A stretch of 64,000 nucleotides of DNA from the NCBI GenBank assembly GCA_028023455.1, contig JAQFVV010000043.1:848001-912000 (forward strand), in the 5' to 3' direction. The position numbers and the translations under genes were made by a program. Positions 11,106 to 23,506 of this stretch are shown here, one piece after another. The first letter of the stretch is position 1, and each line of letters starts with the position of its first letter. The notes beneath the pieces were generated by a model. The model made no database searches, had not been told where the DNA came from, and saw only the letters and a list, made by a program, of their open reading frames with translations. This stretch comes from Epiperipatus broadwayi. Taxonomy: Eukaryota > Onychophora > Udeonychophora > Euonychophora > Peripatidae.

Positions 11106-12982
11106 CTTTGACCTGATATAATGAACAAAATACTATAAAATACATAACTATACAAATAATATAAAAAATTGTAAACAATAAAAAAAACACTTTTTTTTTG
11201 CTTTTAAAAAATTAAAGTAAAAGTGGGAAAGTTAAAAAATTACAATATCTATAGTTTTTAGATTTAAAAAAATATTAATAAAAAAAGAATGAATATAAAA
11301 ATAATAGATATTATATGATTGAAAAATTAAAAAAATATTAATAAATGAATTAAGGTTGAACTGAGAATTATATAAAAATAAAATTATTAAATATTTTATT
11401 AAAACAGACCTAATAAAACTAAAGTTTACAAGAAATTGAAGCAATTAGGATATTATTAAAAATAATAATAATGAATCATATATTTAAATTAAGTTTGTTC
11501 ATGACTATGTATATATACAGTTATGAATACACATATAATTTATATTTATTTTATATTTACATTGTATAGATTATTTTATTTGGGTTTGATTATATTTATT
11601 TCAGTATTATCATGTTTTGTTTTATTTTATGTTTTTTTATTGTTTACATTTTTATAGTATTATTTATAAAATTATGTATTTTATTATATTTTGTTCATAT
11701 CATAGCTCTGAAAAAGATTGTAGGACAATCAAAATATAAGTTTGTGTACACATATATGTACAATAAAAGTTTTTTTGATAAAAAGTGTTTAAAGTACAGT
11801 GGACAAATTCCACCTTATTTTATTTTTACAATATTTAAAAATATATATATAAAACAATTGTATACATAACAGCATATCTGGATTTTAAATATTATCTTCT
11901 TACCAATCAAAATTACTCCTTGGTCCATTATTTTTTTTATTGTAAGTAAAAGCTTTTCTCCTTTAAAATATATATTATTGTTAGATCTAGTTTAAAAAGT
12001 TTTTTAAAAACAATGGGTTTTGTTTCTTTTTTTATAATAAAATTTCCATGTTTTCTTTTTTTAATTTCAAAAGTAAAATACAAACTAGAATCAATGCTCT
12101 TGTTTTATATTTATAATTTAAGCAAAATTTATGAATTAAAAATTTTAATTGAAAAGTATTTAAAATAATGTCATTCTCAATATATAACACATTTTATTCA
12201 CCAGTACTGACTTTATATATTTCATTGGCAGTAATTATAGGTTTGTGCATCTTTTCATGCAAATTAATCAGCATATGTATAAAGTCATAGTATGACCTCT
12301 TCTAAAACAGTAAACTGGCTTATTGACATCTTTGGGAAAGGTATAAATCAGGTAACTGTTGCATTTAGTCAGCTCCATTCAGTCTCTATAATTTAAAAGA
12401 CTTCAGGCAAACCATCTAGTACATATATGAGCTATGAACTACATAAAAACTGGACGTTGCCTCCATGGGAATTCACTCTACCATTGTGACATTAGAAGCA
12501 GCTAATATGTCTTCTATATCTTCATAATAATAGTGTCATATAATGTTGTAATTCCTATTTCTTTTGAATCCACTTTTTTATACTGTATTGTGGAATTTAA
12601 AAACAACAATTAAGTAAACTCTCTTTATATTGATCAAAAAAGATAATGACTCTTTTCAGTTCACCCTTAATTCTTTTAAAACATTTTGAAGGATTTTATC
12701 AAAGTATGTTATACAAGCTTTAATTAAAAAAATATCTTAATCTAATTAAAATAAGTAGTGGAATTTTATAAATACTGGAATATCAGTATAACATAAAAAT
12801 GTGCTTGTTTTAATTATCAAAATCAGAATAAACATTAAATAGACTTTTTTTAAATGTTTGATTTAAAATTATTTTAAGTATCAAAATTATTATTTAACAA
12901 TAAACTGTTATTTTAGTGTAATATAGAAAATATCTACAATTTTTTTTATTTATTTCTATTTTTCCTTTCAACATTATATATA
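11106..12982. other. AT-rich intron, no feature recognised
   Basis: Sequence with poly-A and poly-T tracts. I looked for exons and element ends and saw none I can support. A short open stretch on the minus strand near 12480-12530 lacks a convincing acceptor. Confidence 0.6.
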
Positions 12983-13482
12983 NNNNNNNNNNNNNNNNNN
13001 NNNNNNNNNNNNNNNNNNNNNNNNNNNNNNNNNNNNNNNNNNNNNNNNNNNNNNNNNNNNNNNNNNNNNNNNNNNNNNNNNNNNNNNNNNNNNNNNNNNN
13101 NNNNNNNNNNNNNNNNNNNNNNNNNNNNNNNNNNNNNNNNNNNNNNNNNNNNNNNNNNNNNNNNNNNNNNNNNNNNNNNNNNNNNNNNNNNNNNNNNNNN
13201 NNNNNNNNNNNNNNNNNNNNNNNNNNNNNNNNNNNNNNNNNNNNNNNNNNNNNNNNNNNNNNNNNNNNNNNNNNNNNNNNNNNNNNNNNNNNNNNNNNNN
13301 NNNNNNNNNNNNNNNNNNNNNNNNNNNNNNNNNNNNNNNNNNNNNNNNNNNNNNNNNNNNNNNNNNNNNNNNNNNNNNNNNNNNNNNNNNNNNNNNNNNN
13401 NNNNNNNNNNNNNNNNNNNNNNNNNNNNNNNNNNNNNNNNNNNNNNNNNNNNNNNNNNNNNNNNNNNNNNNNNNNNNNNNNN
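12983..13482. other. Assembly gap of exactly 500 N
   Basis: A block of exactly 500 undetermined bases, the usual placeholder for a scaffold gap of unknown size. True spacing and content here are unknown, and an exon could be hidden. Confidence 0.99.
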
Positions 13483-14228
13483 GTTATGCTATATAAATAA
13501 ACAATGTTAAGGCTTTGATAACGTCTGTATGTCTTTTTGAATGTAACATATAGATAATAAATAAGTAGAATAAAAAGGGTTAGATGTTTTTGAATGGTGT
13601 TAAGAAAGATTTGAAAAACATGAAACTGCAGCAAAAAAAAAGATTCCTTTATCACATTAGATCCAAACTTTTACTTGAATCATAAATGACTAGAATGAAA
13701 CAGTCGTACTTTGGTCATATTGCAAAGATATGAATTAATGAGAAGAAAGGTTGGTTAAAACAAGACAACTAGTTAAAAAAAAAAGAGTCACGGAGAAACC
13801 AAATAAATGACAGATTAATCTGACGATATCCATCACTAGTTATTGTCAAACAATTTTCTATTTATAGAGATCTCTGTTTTTCAAATAATGCGATAATTAA
13901 CACATCATTCTAAAATTTAAATTGCAGAATAAATTAAATAAAAAAGATCATAAGCAATGGCTAAATGCCTCCAATGGTGGTCAAATGTTATTGACTGGAA
14001 TGTTATTCCTCAAGAACTTGAATTGTAAGACAAAAAACTTAACATATACAGAATAAAATTTTTATTACTGTGCCAAAGCTGTTGGGTTTGGTTGAATTTC
14101 AGGTTTCTGACCCAAACCAACAGTAATGTCAAAAAATATGAATACTCACAAAGTTAATATGTATAGTTTGTTAGAATAAATATAAGATATAAGAAAAATA
14201 CTTCTAACAAATATACATACATGTTATA

Positions 14229-14482
14229 AAAACAGGCAAAACTCTCTACATGTGTTGCCACTCAATGCAAGCCAGAGTAATTAATGCATGCCAGAAGGCT
14301 TGTGCATAAAATTCCCATCTAATGCCTGCTCATCCAATATCCCCAGACTATTTTCTGGCTTGTGGCCTTCATCAGTGAGAAGGCAGAAACTAATGCACTG
14401 AGTGGCAATACATATAGGTTTGCCTGCTTTAATAACAGTTAAGAGCAAGCATAAAAAAGGGTGATTATGTGATGTTTATTGG
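14229..14482 (-). mobile_element. Family A insertion with target-site duplication
   Basis: Starts AAAACAGGCAAAACTCTC and ends after the GTGATGTTTATTGG block. The flanks are CATACATGTTATA (14216-14228) and CATATATGTTATA (14483-14495), a 13-base duplication with one mismatch. The ends form an inverted repeat (GGCAAA...TGCCAC against GTGGCA...TTTGCC). A hammerhead-like core lies at 14386-14331 on the minus strand, with GAAAATAGTC where other copies have GAAACTAGTC. Confidence 0.75.
14331..14386 (-). ncRNA. Hammerhead-ribozyme-like motif, family A
   Basis: CTCACTGATGA, GGC-CACAA-GCC and GAAAATAGTCTGGGGA, with distal TTGGAT. The single C15.2 to A change removes the second pair of the small stem III. 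Confidence 0.5.
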
Positions 14483-14545
14483 CATATATGTTATACCATT
14501 AATAAATACAATTTTACATATAACTTAGTCAATAATAAGTGGCCA

Positions 14546-14785
14546 TGTCTGAATGACTGAACTCACTTTCAGCTGTATATATTAGCTTTTCTCATGAGGT
14601 TTAGTCAATATTCTTCCAGCTGTACTGGGCAGTTTGCCTCGAGTTGGCCATAGTTGTAGCAGTTTCCATCCTATTGTGGACCTGCTCACTGCATAGACAT
14701 ATCGGTAATGACTATAGTAAAAACACCTTTGCAGTTGAAAGTGATTTCAATTGAGAGCATGTTCAGTCATTCAGGTTAGACAAAG
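14546..14785. mobile_element. Small foldback element H
   Basis: The left end CTGAATGACTGAACTCACTTTCAGCTG is mirrored by GCAGTTGAAAGTG (14731) and GTTCAGTCATTCAGG (14761). The arms are short and interrupted. No protein or ribozyme-like core was found. The rest of 14483-15021 is unremarkable. Confidence 0.45.
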
Positions 14786-15021
14786 GTTTTCTCCCTCTCT
14801 GGCTTGCCTCCAAAAAGACTGACTATTTCTTGCCAGGTCCCCTACAATACTGGCAGAAATCACACTCAAAGAGCATCATTGCCTATTGGCCCATATGTTT
14901 ACACATTGACCATACTTACGTTTTACCCTTTGGCTATGTTTATACATTGGTTAGCAGCAATGAGTGTTCAATCCAATTACATAAGGGAGGAATCTGGATT
15001 AGTCCACTTCTGAAGGCAAGA

Positions 15022-15577
<556 letters not shown>

Positions 15578-15632
15578 TTAAGCACATGATTTTAAAATAA
15601 ATATTTCTTTATTATCAAATATTATCCAGTAC

Positions 15633-15683
15633 CTGTCTTCTTTTTTCTTTTCCAATAACTTTTTGGCAGCTTCTTCTTTGAAT
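15633..15683 (-). CDS. HYDIN: HYDIN exon 4 of this window (51-base coiled-coil exon)
   Basis: A short exon, acceptor CCACTATGTTATTTAG at the 15683 side, donor ACAG|GTACTG at the 15633 side. With the AA carried over from the exon at 31971 the first codon is AAA. It then reads FKEEAAKKLLEKKKED and leaves with AG (phase 2). This strongly charged heptad-like segment extends the coiled coil of the preceding exon. An alternative upstream acceptor (TTCTCATTTTCAG, exon start 15737) gives a longer open exon, but in a frame that fits neither neighbour. The shorter exon is preferred on phase and composition. Confidence 0.6.
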
Positions 15684-15929
15684 CTAAATAACATAGTGGA
15701 GAAATATCATAATTATCACAAATTTTACCTAAATTCGCTGAAAATGAGAAATTGAAAAATAAAAATCGTAGCATAATTTTAACCGTTAATAATGAAAAAT
15801 GGAAGCACATTAATTTAATTAAATCGCAAATAATCAATAAAGCAAATCATATATCATGTGACTTTGCTTTTTAAGCGTGTATTACAAATAGGTAACATAG
15901 AGCATAGCAATATATTTAACAAGCTATTA

Positions 15930-16145
15930 TTGATAAGTGCCAAAGAGAAAGCATTTAAAATCTCTATCGAGAATATTCCCATCCCCAGACTGATTGGTTT
16001 CAAGGTTACGGCTCAGCTCAGTGAGGACTAGAACATTCAGACACTACCTCACCGAGGTGAGGCATAAGCTTGAAACCAAATGGTCTGGGGATGGGAATAT
16101 TCTAGATTAAATGCTTTCTCTTTGGCACATATTGATAAAAGCTTG
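15930..16145. mobile_element. Family D foldback element
   Basis: The outer arms TGCCAAAGAGAAAGCATTTA (15938) and AATGCTTTCTCTTTGGCA (about 16110) continue inward through AATATTCCCATCCCCAGAC and GTCTGGGGATGGGAATATTC. Each arm carries a GAAACC...GTCTGGGG block like the 3' half of a hammerhead, with CTGAGCTGA or CCGAGGTGA where the CUGANGA box would be, so the ribozyme is degraded. Related pieces occur at 24971-25031 and 57345-57420. Confidence 0.65.
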
Positions 16146-16756
16146 TTAGAGCGATTGGTATGCCCCCTATACTACATAAATCACAAATATACAGAAGCAT
16201 TCCCCAAATTATTGAGATAATTGACATAAAACTTTAACTTCTAAATAAATGTATTAAATTTTATAGTAGTACAGTAATAAACATTATTAATCAAAAATCA
16301 AAGGACTAAGTTTTCTCAATATTATCTTCACCATTTGGAAAGAACAATCCGTCCTTATAATCCAAGTTTTAAATGATTCTCAGAGGTATATCTTAGTTGA
16401 TAAAGTAAGCATATGATAAATATTTAATAAATCATTTTCTGTGATAATGAAAAAATAATATGTTCAATGTTAACTGAAAAGATGATAATGCTAAAATTAT
16501 GATAAAATATTTAAAAACCAAAAATATATGCTTGGATATATTATAATAGATGATATACATTTCTGCTTAAGTATATGCAAAAACATAAGAATCTTATTTC
16601 TAAAATATCCATGGTATAATTATTAGAACATCCATCTGTTATGTCTATAATGTGCAATTTGAATCTGGACTAAGTAATTCAGGTCACAAATAGATTTAAA
16701 ATTTCTCTTTTAGACAGTCTTCCCCATATCTAATTCACTTATATATATATATATAT

Positions 16757-18291
16757 TGAACCGTGTTTGAATATGTGGATTTGAAACACCGGTCTCTTAG
16801 GCAGAGAAGAACATACTCGGAGAGTATGTATGCCCAAACGATAGCTATAAAGTATATAACTAACGTTACATTTCCAGGACATAGCTTCTTCTCGGCTGTT
16901 GAGTTGAACACCACGTCCAAAGCACTTTTTTGTTTGTGTATAACCACGGGCGCCAGCTGCTTATTCTAAAAGAATACTAAAAGAATAGACAACGCACTTT
17001 GAACAGTGGCCACTAACTCAACGCCTAAATCCACGACTAGCTCAGTTGTTTGTAATCACTAATAGATTATACTTAATTAGTGGTTAAAAGACTTGATAAA
17101 AGAATTGTAAAAGGAGTTGATAAAAGAATTTGATAAAAGGAATTGATAAAAAGAATTGACCGACAAATAAAGTTTAATTTTAAAGATAATTTATTACCTA
17201 ACATTTATTTACTAAATTTAAACATTTTATACTTCTAATAAAACACACGCATATTTTAAATTAACATTCTAAATAGTTTAAATATTCTTGAATATTTTCA
17301 TAACAGAACACTGGGAATTTATCTACTTTGACTAATAATATTGATATAAGGATCATGCACACATTAACTCATGCACACACACAATAATGATAATAAAGGA
17401 CTACATAGCATTTGAAATTTAATCACACACATCAATAGTTCATTTATGTATGATATAGAGTTCATATGATTAGACTCTTGAAATATTCGTACGAATCAAT
17501 GCAATGCAATGGCTATTACAGTATAAATGATATAAGCAAATGTTTTACCTAGGATTTTGAATGTTGACGTAGAATTTTGTTCTTTGGAGGCTGCTTTCAG
17601 TGAAAATGTTTCCATTATGAATGCTTACCAGCCGGCTGGGACATTTCCTTGCTGAGTTTCCTGATTTTCACGATTATTACTATCGGAGACAATTAGATAC
17701 TGACGGAGATTTTCTAAGATGTTAAGCTGACATTATTTCACGGGCAGATCTGCTGTTTTCTAGGACATCTGGGCTGGAGATAAACGTGCATTCCTAAGAT
17801 CTTCTCACACTGCATTTTGTTTGTTAACTGCTCAATTAATTTCTGAACTGCACTCACTCAATAAATTTGTGAACTGTCTCACTCAACTAATTTGTGAACT
17901 GACTACTGTCCGATAAAAAAAGTCTATTTATATCTGCAACGTGTTGTTGAAATATTCCCGGCAAAGATCTGTTGTCGAATTCCAGTGATAATCATTTGAT
18001 AAACGTGTTTTGAAAGATTGCTTAATTAGCAATAGCCATGCACAAACGTTTTATATCAATTAATAACCATTGTCGTGTTTTTTAATGATAATCTTCTTTA
18101 ACTTTCATTTATTTATAATAACATTTATTCTATTGTTGACACTCGCACATATGTACGCACATATATTAGTTTTAACATTATTTTTTCTTGAATGAAAAGA
18201 GATTGGTATGTTTTTCTTTAACGAAAAATTATTTTAATAATAGAATTTTAGATAAAATTATATGTGCCTATATCAATATAGGTACATTACA
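16757..18291 (-). repeat. 3' LTR
   Basis: Left copy of the LTR, read on the minus strand from TGTAATGTACC (18291) to the GGTTCAA end at 16757. It lacks the 50-base insertion-plus-duplication present in the right LTR near 20620 and so serves as the empty-site reference. Confidence 0.8.
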
Positions 18292-20090
18292 CTGCCCTTC
18301 CTTTTGAGAGTAAAATGCATCATTTTTGACCATTTTATCTCTGACCACATTAAATCTTAATTTATTATTCTTTCTAAGTTTGCTTTTTGGTATCTTTTCC
18401 TTTCCATGCTAAGGGCAATCTCCAATTATGTTTTTCTTCTTTCTATGCTGGTAACATTGCTTACAATGTTCATCCTGGATAATGACCATGAGGACAAACT
18501 AAATTTGTGGCACAGGGATCTTTTATAAATGAAGCTTTGGCTGCCGATTCTCTTGATCGAACTTTGACTAAGAAAAGGTGGCTGCAAATGGCAGGAATTT
18601 CAACTGTCCATTTCCGACTTACGCCCTGGAAAATGATTGCCGATTCTCTTGATCGGACTTTGACTAAGCAGCTGCGAATGGCAGGAATTTTCAACTGTCC
18701 ATTTCCGACTTACACTTTGGAAAACGAGGTATGAGATATGGGGATTCTCCCCTGAAAAGTGACTTACGACTTACTCTGGTTGTTGCCAGTGCGCTTTTTA
18801 AAAGAGGAATGATCCCGGCCAATCCGTTGCGGGTACTAGAATTTATCCAGTCGAGAGCATTAAACTTAATCCTTATCTAACTTATTTCAACACTACCCTC
18901 ATCCCTTTAAATTCGAACCCTTATACACTCCTAATACAACTTAGATTGACTTTCATTTATATTATTTTTAAATTCATTACGAACATTATTTAAATATTTA
19001 GTTTTACGATACTTATTTTAAACCCATACGAACATTATCCATATTTATTTATGCTACAATATTATTTTGAAATTATCATGGACACATATTTATTTATATT
19101 ACAATATTACTTTAACCCATTACTTTAACTTATATATTATCGTGCATATATTCAAAAACTATTTTATTTTACTGCTCTTTATTATTATACAAAGATTTTA
19201 TTGGACTTGATTACTTTAAACCATTTATTTACTTCAGAATAATCAAATTCGTGCTCATTGTCCATTTCCGGTCCTTTTTGTTTATTTCCTTCGTTTACTA
19301 ACTCTTAAACTATGTCTGGCGGCTCTTTTTTTCTTTCTACAAATTCTATAATATAAACTAACTTTCCTCTCTTATCGGTTCCGCTTTTATATTTTATTGC
19401 TTTATCTCTTTCTCTTTCCATTCTGAGTTCATTAATTTCTCCTTTAACCTGGCTAATTTCTTCCTTCAATTCTGCTTTGAGTTCTCACTGACTTTGCTCA
19501 AATTTCTGACACAATTCTTGTTGACTTTGTTTAATTTCTTGACACATTTCTTTTATCAATTCTGCTTTGAAGTCAGCTTTAAGCTCCTGTTGGCTTTGTT
19601 CAAATTTCTGACATAATTCTTCTTTAAACTTTTGCATCATATTCATCATAATTTTCATCATCATTCACATCTCAGATACTTCTTTCTCTTTTTCCACTAA
19701 CTGGGGATTTTTAAAATATATTGGGCTTTCTTTCGGATCCATTTTCGAAAATTTCAATTTCAAAGTACTACTAAATTTAAATACAACTTATTTATTTATT
19801 TTTCTTACTAAGACGGAAACTCATGCTAACTCCACCCTTTTAGTCCTTTTCTCTACCCGATCTTAATGCTTTAACTCCGCCCATAACATCTAATTGACTC
19901 TGATTTGATAGCATATATGTCAAAATCTCTTTTCATTTTGAAAAAAAAAAGTTTTCGGTCAATTCTTTTTTTTTTATTAAAACACTTTTACATACGTAAT
20001 TTAACTTTTTATAAGAAATTTTTAAACATGAAACAAAGTATTTCATTACTATTGTTTCTTAGGTTCAGCCCCACAATTCGGTATAGCCAT
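18292..20090 (-). pseudogene. Internal region with gag-like coiled-coil frame
   Basis: The minus-strand ATG near 19742 opens MDPKESPIYFKNPQLVEKEK, has an in-frame TGA after about 25 codons, then resumes MMMKIMMNMMQKFKEELCQK and continues as Gln/Glu/Lys-rich heptads with repeated CQKFEQSQQELKA units to about 19310. Such a coiled coil before the capsid is common in gag proteins of invertebrate LTR elements. Further left (about 18470-18410) a CKQC...H...C peptide hints at a nucleocapsid relic. Two 95-base direct repeats with CCGATTCTCTTGATCG lie at 18543-18625 and 18637-18720. Confidence 0.6.
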
Positions 20091-21661
20091 TTGAACTGAG
20101 TTCGAATATGTGGATTCGAAACACCGGTCTCTTAGGCAGAGAAGAACATACTCGAAGAGTATGTATGCCCAAACGATAGCTATAAAGTATATAACTAACG
20201 TTACATTTCCAGGACATAGCTTCTTCTCGGCTGTTGAGTTGAACACCACGTCCAAGCACTTTTTTGTTTGTGTATAACCACAGGTGCCAGCTGCTTATTC
20301 TAAAAGAATACTAAAAGAATAGACAACGCACTTTGAACAGTGGCCACTAACTCAACACCTAAATCCACGACTAGCTCAGTTGTTTGTAATCACTAATACA
20401 TTATACTTAATTAGTGGTTAAAAGACTTGATAAAAGAATTGTAAAAGGAGTTCATAAAAGAATTTGATAAAAGGAATTGATAAAAAGAATTGACCAACAA
20501 ATAAAGTTTAATTTTAAAGATAATTTATTAACTAACATTTATTTACTAAATTTAAACATTTTATACTTCTAATAAAACACACGCATATTTTAAATTAACA
20601 TTCTAAATAGTTTAAATATTAAACCATTAAGCATCACATGGAGAGTTTTGCTCTGTTTAGTTTAAATATTCTTGAATATTTTCATAACAGAACACTGGGA
20701 ATTTATCTACTTTGACTAATAATATTTATATAAGGATCACGCACATATTAACTCATGCACACACATAATAATGATAATAAAGGACTACATAGCATTTGAA
20801 ATTTAATCACACACATCAATAGTTCATTTATGTATGATATAGAGTTCATATGATTAGACTCTTGAAAGATTCGTACGAATTAATGCAATGCAATGGCTAT
20901 TATAGTATAAATGAAATAAGCAAATGTTTTACCTAGGCTTTTGAATGTTGACATAGAATTTTGTTCTTTGGAGGCTGCTTTCGGTGAAAATATTTCCATT
21001 ATGAATGCTTACCAGCCGGCTGGGACGTTTCCTTGCTGTGTTTCCTGATTTTCACGATTATTACTATCGCAGACAATTAGATACTGATGGAGATTTTCTA
21101 AGATGTTAAGCTGACATTATTTCACGGGCAGATCTGCTGTTTTCTAGGACATCTGGGCTGGAGATAAACGTGCATTCCTAAGATCTTCTCAACACTGCAT
21201 TTTGTTTGTTAACTGCTCAATTAATTTCTGAACTGCACTCACTCACTAAATTTGTGAACTGTCTCACTCAACTAATTTGTGAACTGACTACTGTCCGATA
21301 AAAAAAGTCTATGTCTGCAACGTGTTGTCGAAGTATTCCCGGCAAAGATCTGTTGTCAAATTCCAATGATAATCATTTGATAAACGTGTTTTGAAAGATT
21401 GCTTAATTAGCAATAGCCATGCACAAATGTTGTTTTGTCAATTAATAACCATTGCCGTGTTTTTTAATGATAATCTTCTTTAACTTTCATTTATTTATAA
21501 TAACATTTATTCTATTGTTGACACTCACACATATATATACACATATATTAGTTTTAACATTATTTTTTCTTGAATGAAAAGAGATTGGTATGTTTTTTCT
21601 TTAACGAAAGATTATTTTAATATAATTTTAGATAAAATTATATGTGCCTATATCAATATAG

Positions 21662-21666
<5 letters not shown>
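20091..21666 (-). repeat. 5' LTR (with secondary insertion)
   Basis: Right copy of the LTR. At 20621-20657 it holds a 37-base family A relic (AACCATTAAGCATCACATG joined to GAGAGTTTTGCTCTG) flanked by TAGTTTAAATATT at 20608-20620 and 20658-20670. The sister LTR has this 13-mer once (near 17274-17286), proving a target-site duplication. Confidence 0.8.

Positions 21667-21738
<72 letters not shown>
21667..21738. repeat. (TA)n microsatellite
   Basis: A pure TA run directly at the LTR retrotransposon's right end. A shorter TA run (16740-16756) lies at the other end, consistent with insertion into a TA tract. Confidence 0.95.
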
Positions 21739-21743
<5 letters not shown>

Positions 21744-23232
21744 GCTAATGTAAAGGTTGAATACATGAGAATATGTGGTTATAATGTCCGACAATTGAGT
21801 ATTCATTTGTAATAGTATAGAAATAGAGGTCCCACAAGTTGAGTGACATTTGTAATGCCACCACCATTTTTGGGGTTGAATCTGGGGTGATCGCGAATTA
21901 CTATCAACCCCAGTTCAAAATAAATATAAAGTTCAACCATCAATATTTATTTTAAAATATAAAATAATGAGCATGAGAGAACACTCTAAGAGATCAGAAT
22001 TTAATTACCCTAAGTATGAGCGTAATAAACTATAAGTTAACCAACATTAAAAATAAGTATAACTCATTCATGATCATGAATGATCAATGATAAAATAAAT
22101 CAACAGTCAATCTAGTGACTGACTTTGAAGTGGGTTTACTGTAGACCAGGCTAACTATTTAGTCCTTGTCAGCTTGAGGCAATTAAACATAAATTTTAAT
22201 GCACAAACTAAGTGCTTATCCAATAAAATACATAACAATCAAAATAAAAATGCTTGGATATTAAAACATGCTGGTTATCATCAATGCTCTGGGCATTTAG
22301 TATCATTGATGTACTTGTCAACTATAAATTTAATGTCTAATAAAAACTAAACTAAAATAAAATGAAGTGCATGGACTTTAAAGAATATACTATTTGCACC
22401 AATACAGGATAATCATGAACTGGATGCCCATAAACACTAATATACACCACCTTTCTATATAGCTGTTATGCATGAATCTAGTTCAGGAAGCAAGAACTTT
22501 ACAATTTATTACTGTGGGCAAAATAAATAAATAAATAAAGTAGGTTATTATAAATAACCTTGAGTAAATCATAGGCTTCCCATATTTATACGTAATTTTA
22601 TTGGAACCATCAAAAATATCCTATAACCTGTCATGATATAAGATCACACACTACAATTCATGAAACAGGAAATGGATAGAATAAAGAAACTAAGACTAAA
22701 AATATATTTTTAGTTTAAAAAATAATTAAATTTCTAATTAATTAAAAACAAAAAATTGGCATGGTAGTAGGTAATTTCAAACATCCACTTTACCAAAAAA
22801 CAATATACAGTTTATTAGAATTATATTAAACAACCAGTAGATTTTAGTCATAAATTAATTCTAAATTCATTAAATTATTTCTTTAAAATAGTTAAGATTC
22901 TTCTTCCTATTTTTATAATATTTCCAAAATCAAAAATAACAATCATATTTAAGAATTAATTAACATGTTCAGAATCAAAGATAACAAATAACAATCTTTG
23001 AGATTTTTAAAAAAAAAAAAAGTATTTCACCATTTCTAATAAAAATTTGATTGGGTTTTGAGAAAAAAACATCTAACAATTTGAAATATTTTAACTTAGT
23101 AAAGTAATTACTATTATCAATTCTTACACAACACAAAAAGCAAATTATTATTACTTTTACAAAACAAATACAAGTTTTTTATTAGCAAAAAAATAGGGCA
23201 TTCACACATAAAAAATAATGCATCTAGGTAGA
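21739..23232. other. Intron sequence without recognised genes
   Basis: Low-GC sequence. A GGGGTTGAATCTGGGGTGATC...ATCAACCCC inverted block occurs at 21875-21911. No open frame or named element is supported. Confidence 0.5.
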
Positions 23233-23506
23233 GCTTTCTTGTTTATGGAGGCCTTTCCAATTATGATATCCAGTTTTTCAGTTGTTTTTTTTTGCCCTGA
23301 AGGTTACTAAACATGGACCTGGTTAAATTTGTCCTTTTCTGGGTCTGTAGCAATTCTAAGTAAATGTAAAATGTTTATGGAGGCCTTTCCAATTATGATA
23401 TCCAGGTTTTCAATTGTGTTTCTTTGCCCTGAAGGTTACTAAACATGGACCTGGTTAAATTTGTCCTTTTCTGGGTCTGTAGAAATTCCAAGTAAATATA
23501 AAATAG
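23233..23506. repeat. Tandem duplication, about 137-base unit
   Basis: Two direct copies each start GTTTATGGAGGCCTTTCC and pass through ACATGGACCTGGTTAAATTT and TTCTGGGTCTGTAG. They differ at only a few bases. The following sequence to about 23930 is less AT-rich and may be the body of the same old element. I do not recognise it. Confidence 0.75.

Larger units (their letters stand above)
16757..21666 (-). mobile_element. Non-autonomous LTR retrotransposon
   Basis: Two direct repeats (16757-18291 and 20091-21666), about 95% alike by eye, enclose only about 1.8 kb. Orientation is leftward. A purine tract (AAAGGAAGGGCAG on the minus strand, beside 18292) precedes the left LTR. A TGG that could begin a primer site (TGGCTATACCGAATTG) follows the right LTR's end at 20091. 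Both outer flanks are (TA)n runs, so it inserted into a TA microsatellite. Internal coding is limited to a gag-like coiled coil; protease, reverse transcriptase and integrase are missing, so an autonomous relative must have moved it. Confidence 0.8.

Noticed and set aside
12480-12530. Possible small HYDIN exon (IEDILAASNVTM on the minus strand)
   Set aside because: No pyrimidine-rich acceptor, and the flanking exons already join in phase without it.
12894-13655. Apparent 253-codon frame on the minus strand
   Set aside because: Most of it is the 500-base N gap, so no coding evidence exists.
15633-15737. Longer 105-base HYDIN exon using the TTTTCAG acceptor
   Set aside because: Its only open frame needs one carried base, but the upstream exon supplies two and the downstream exon expects two; the 51-base version fits all phases.
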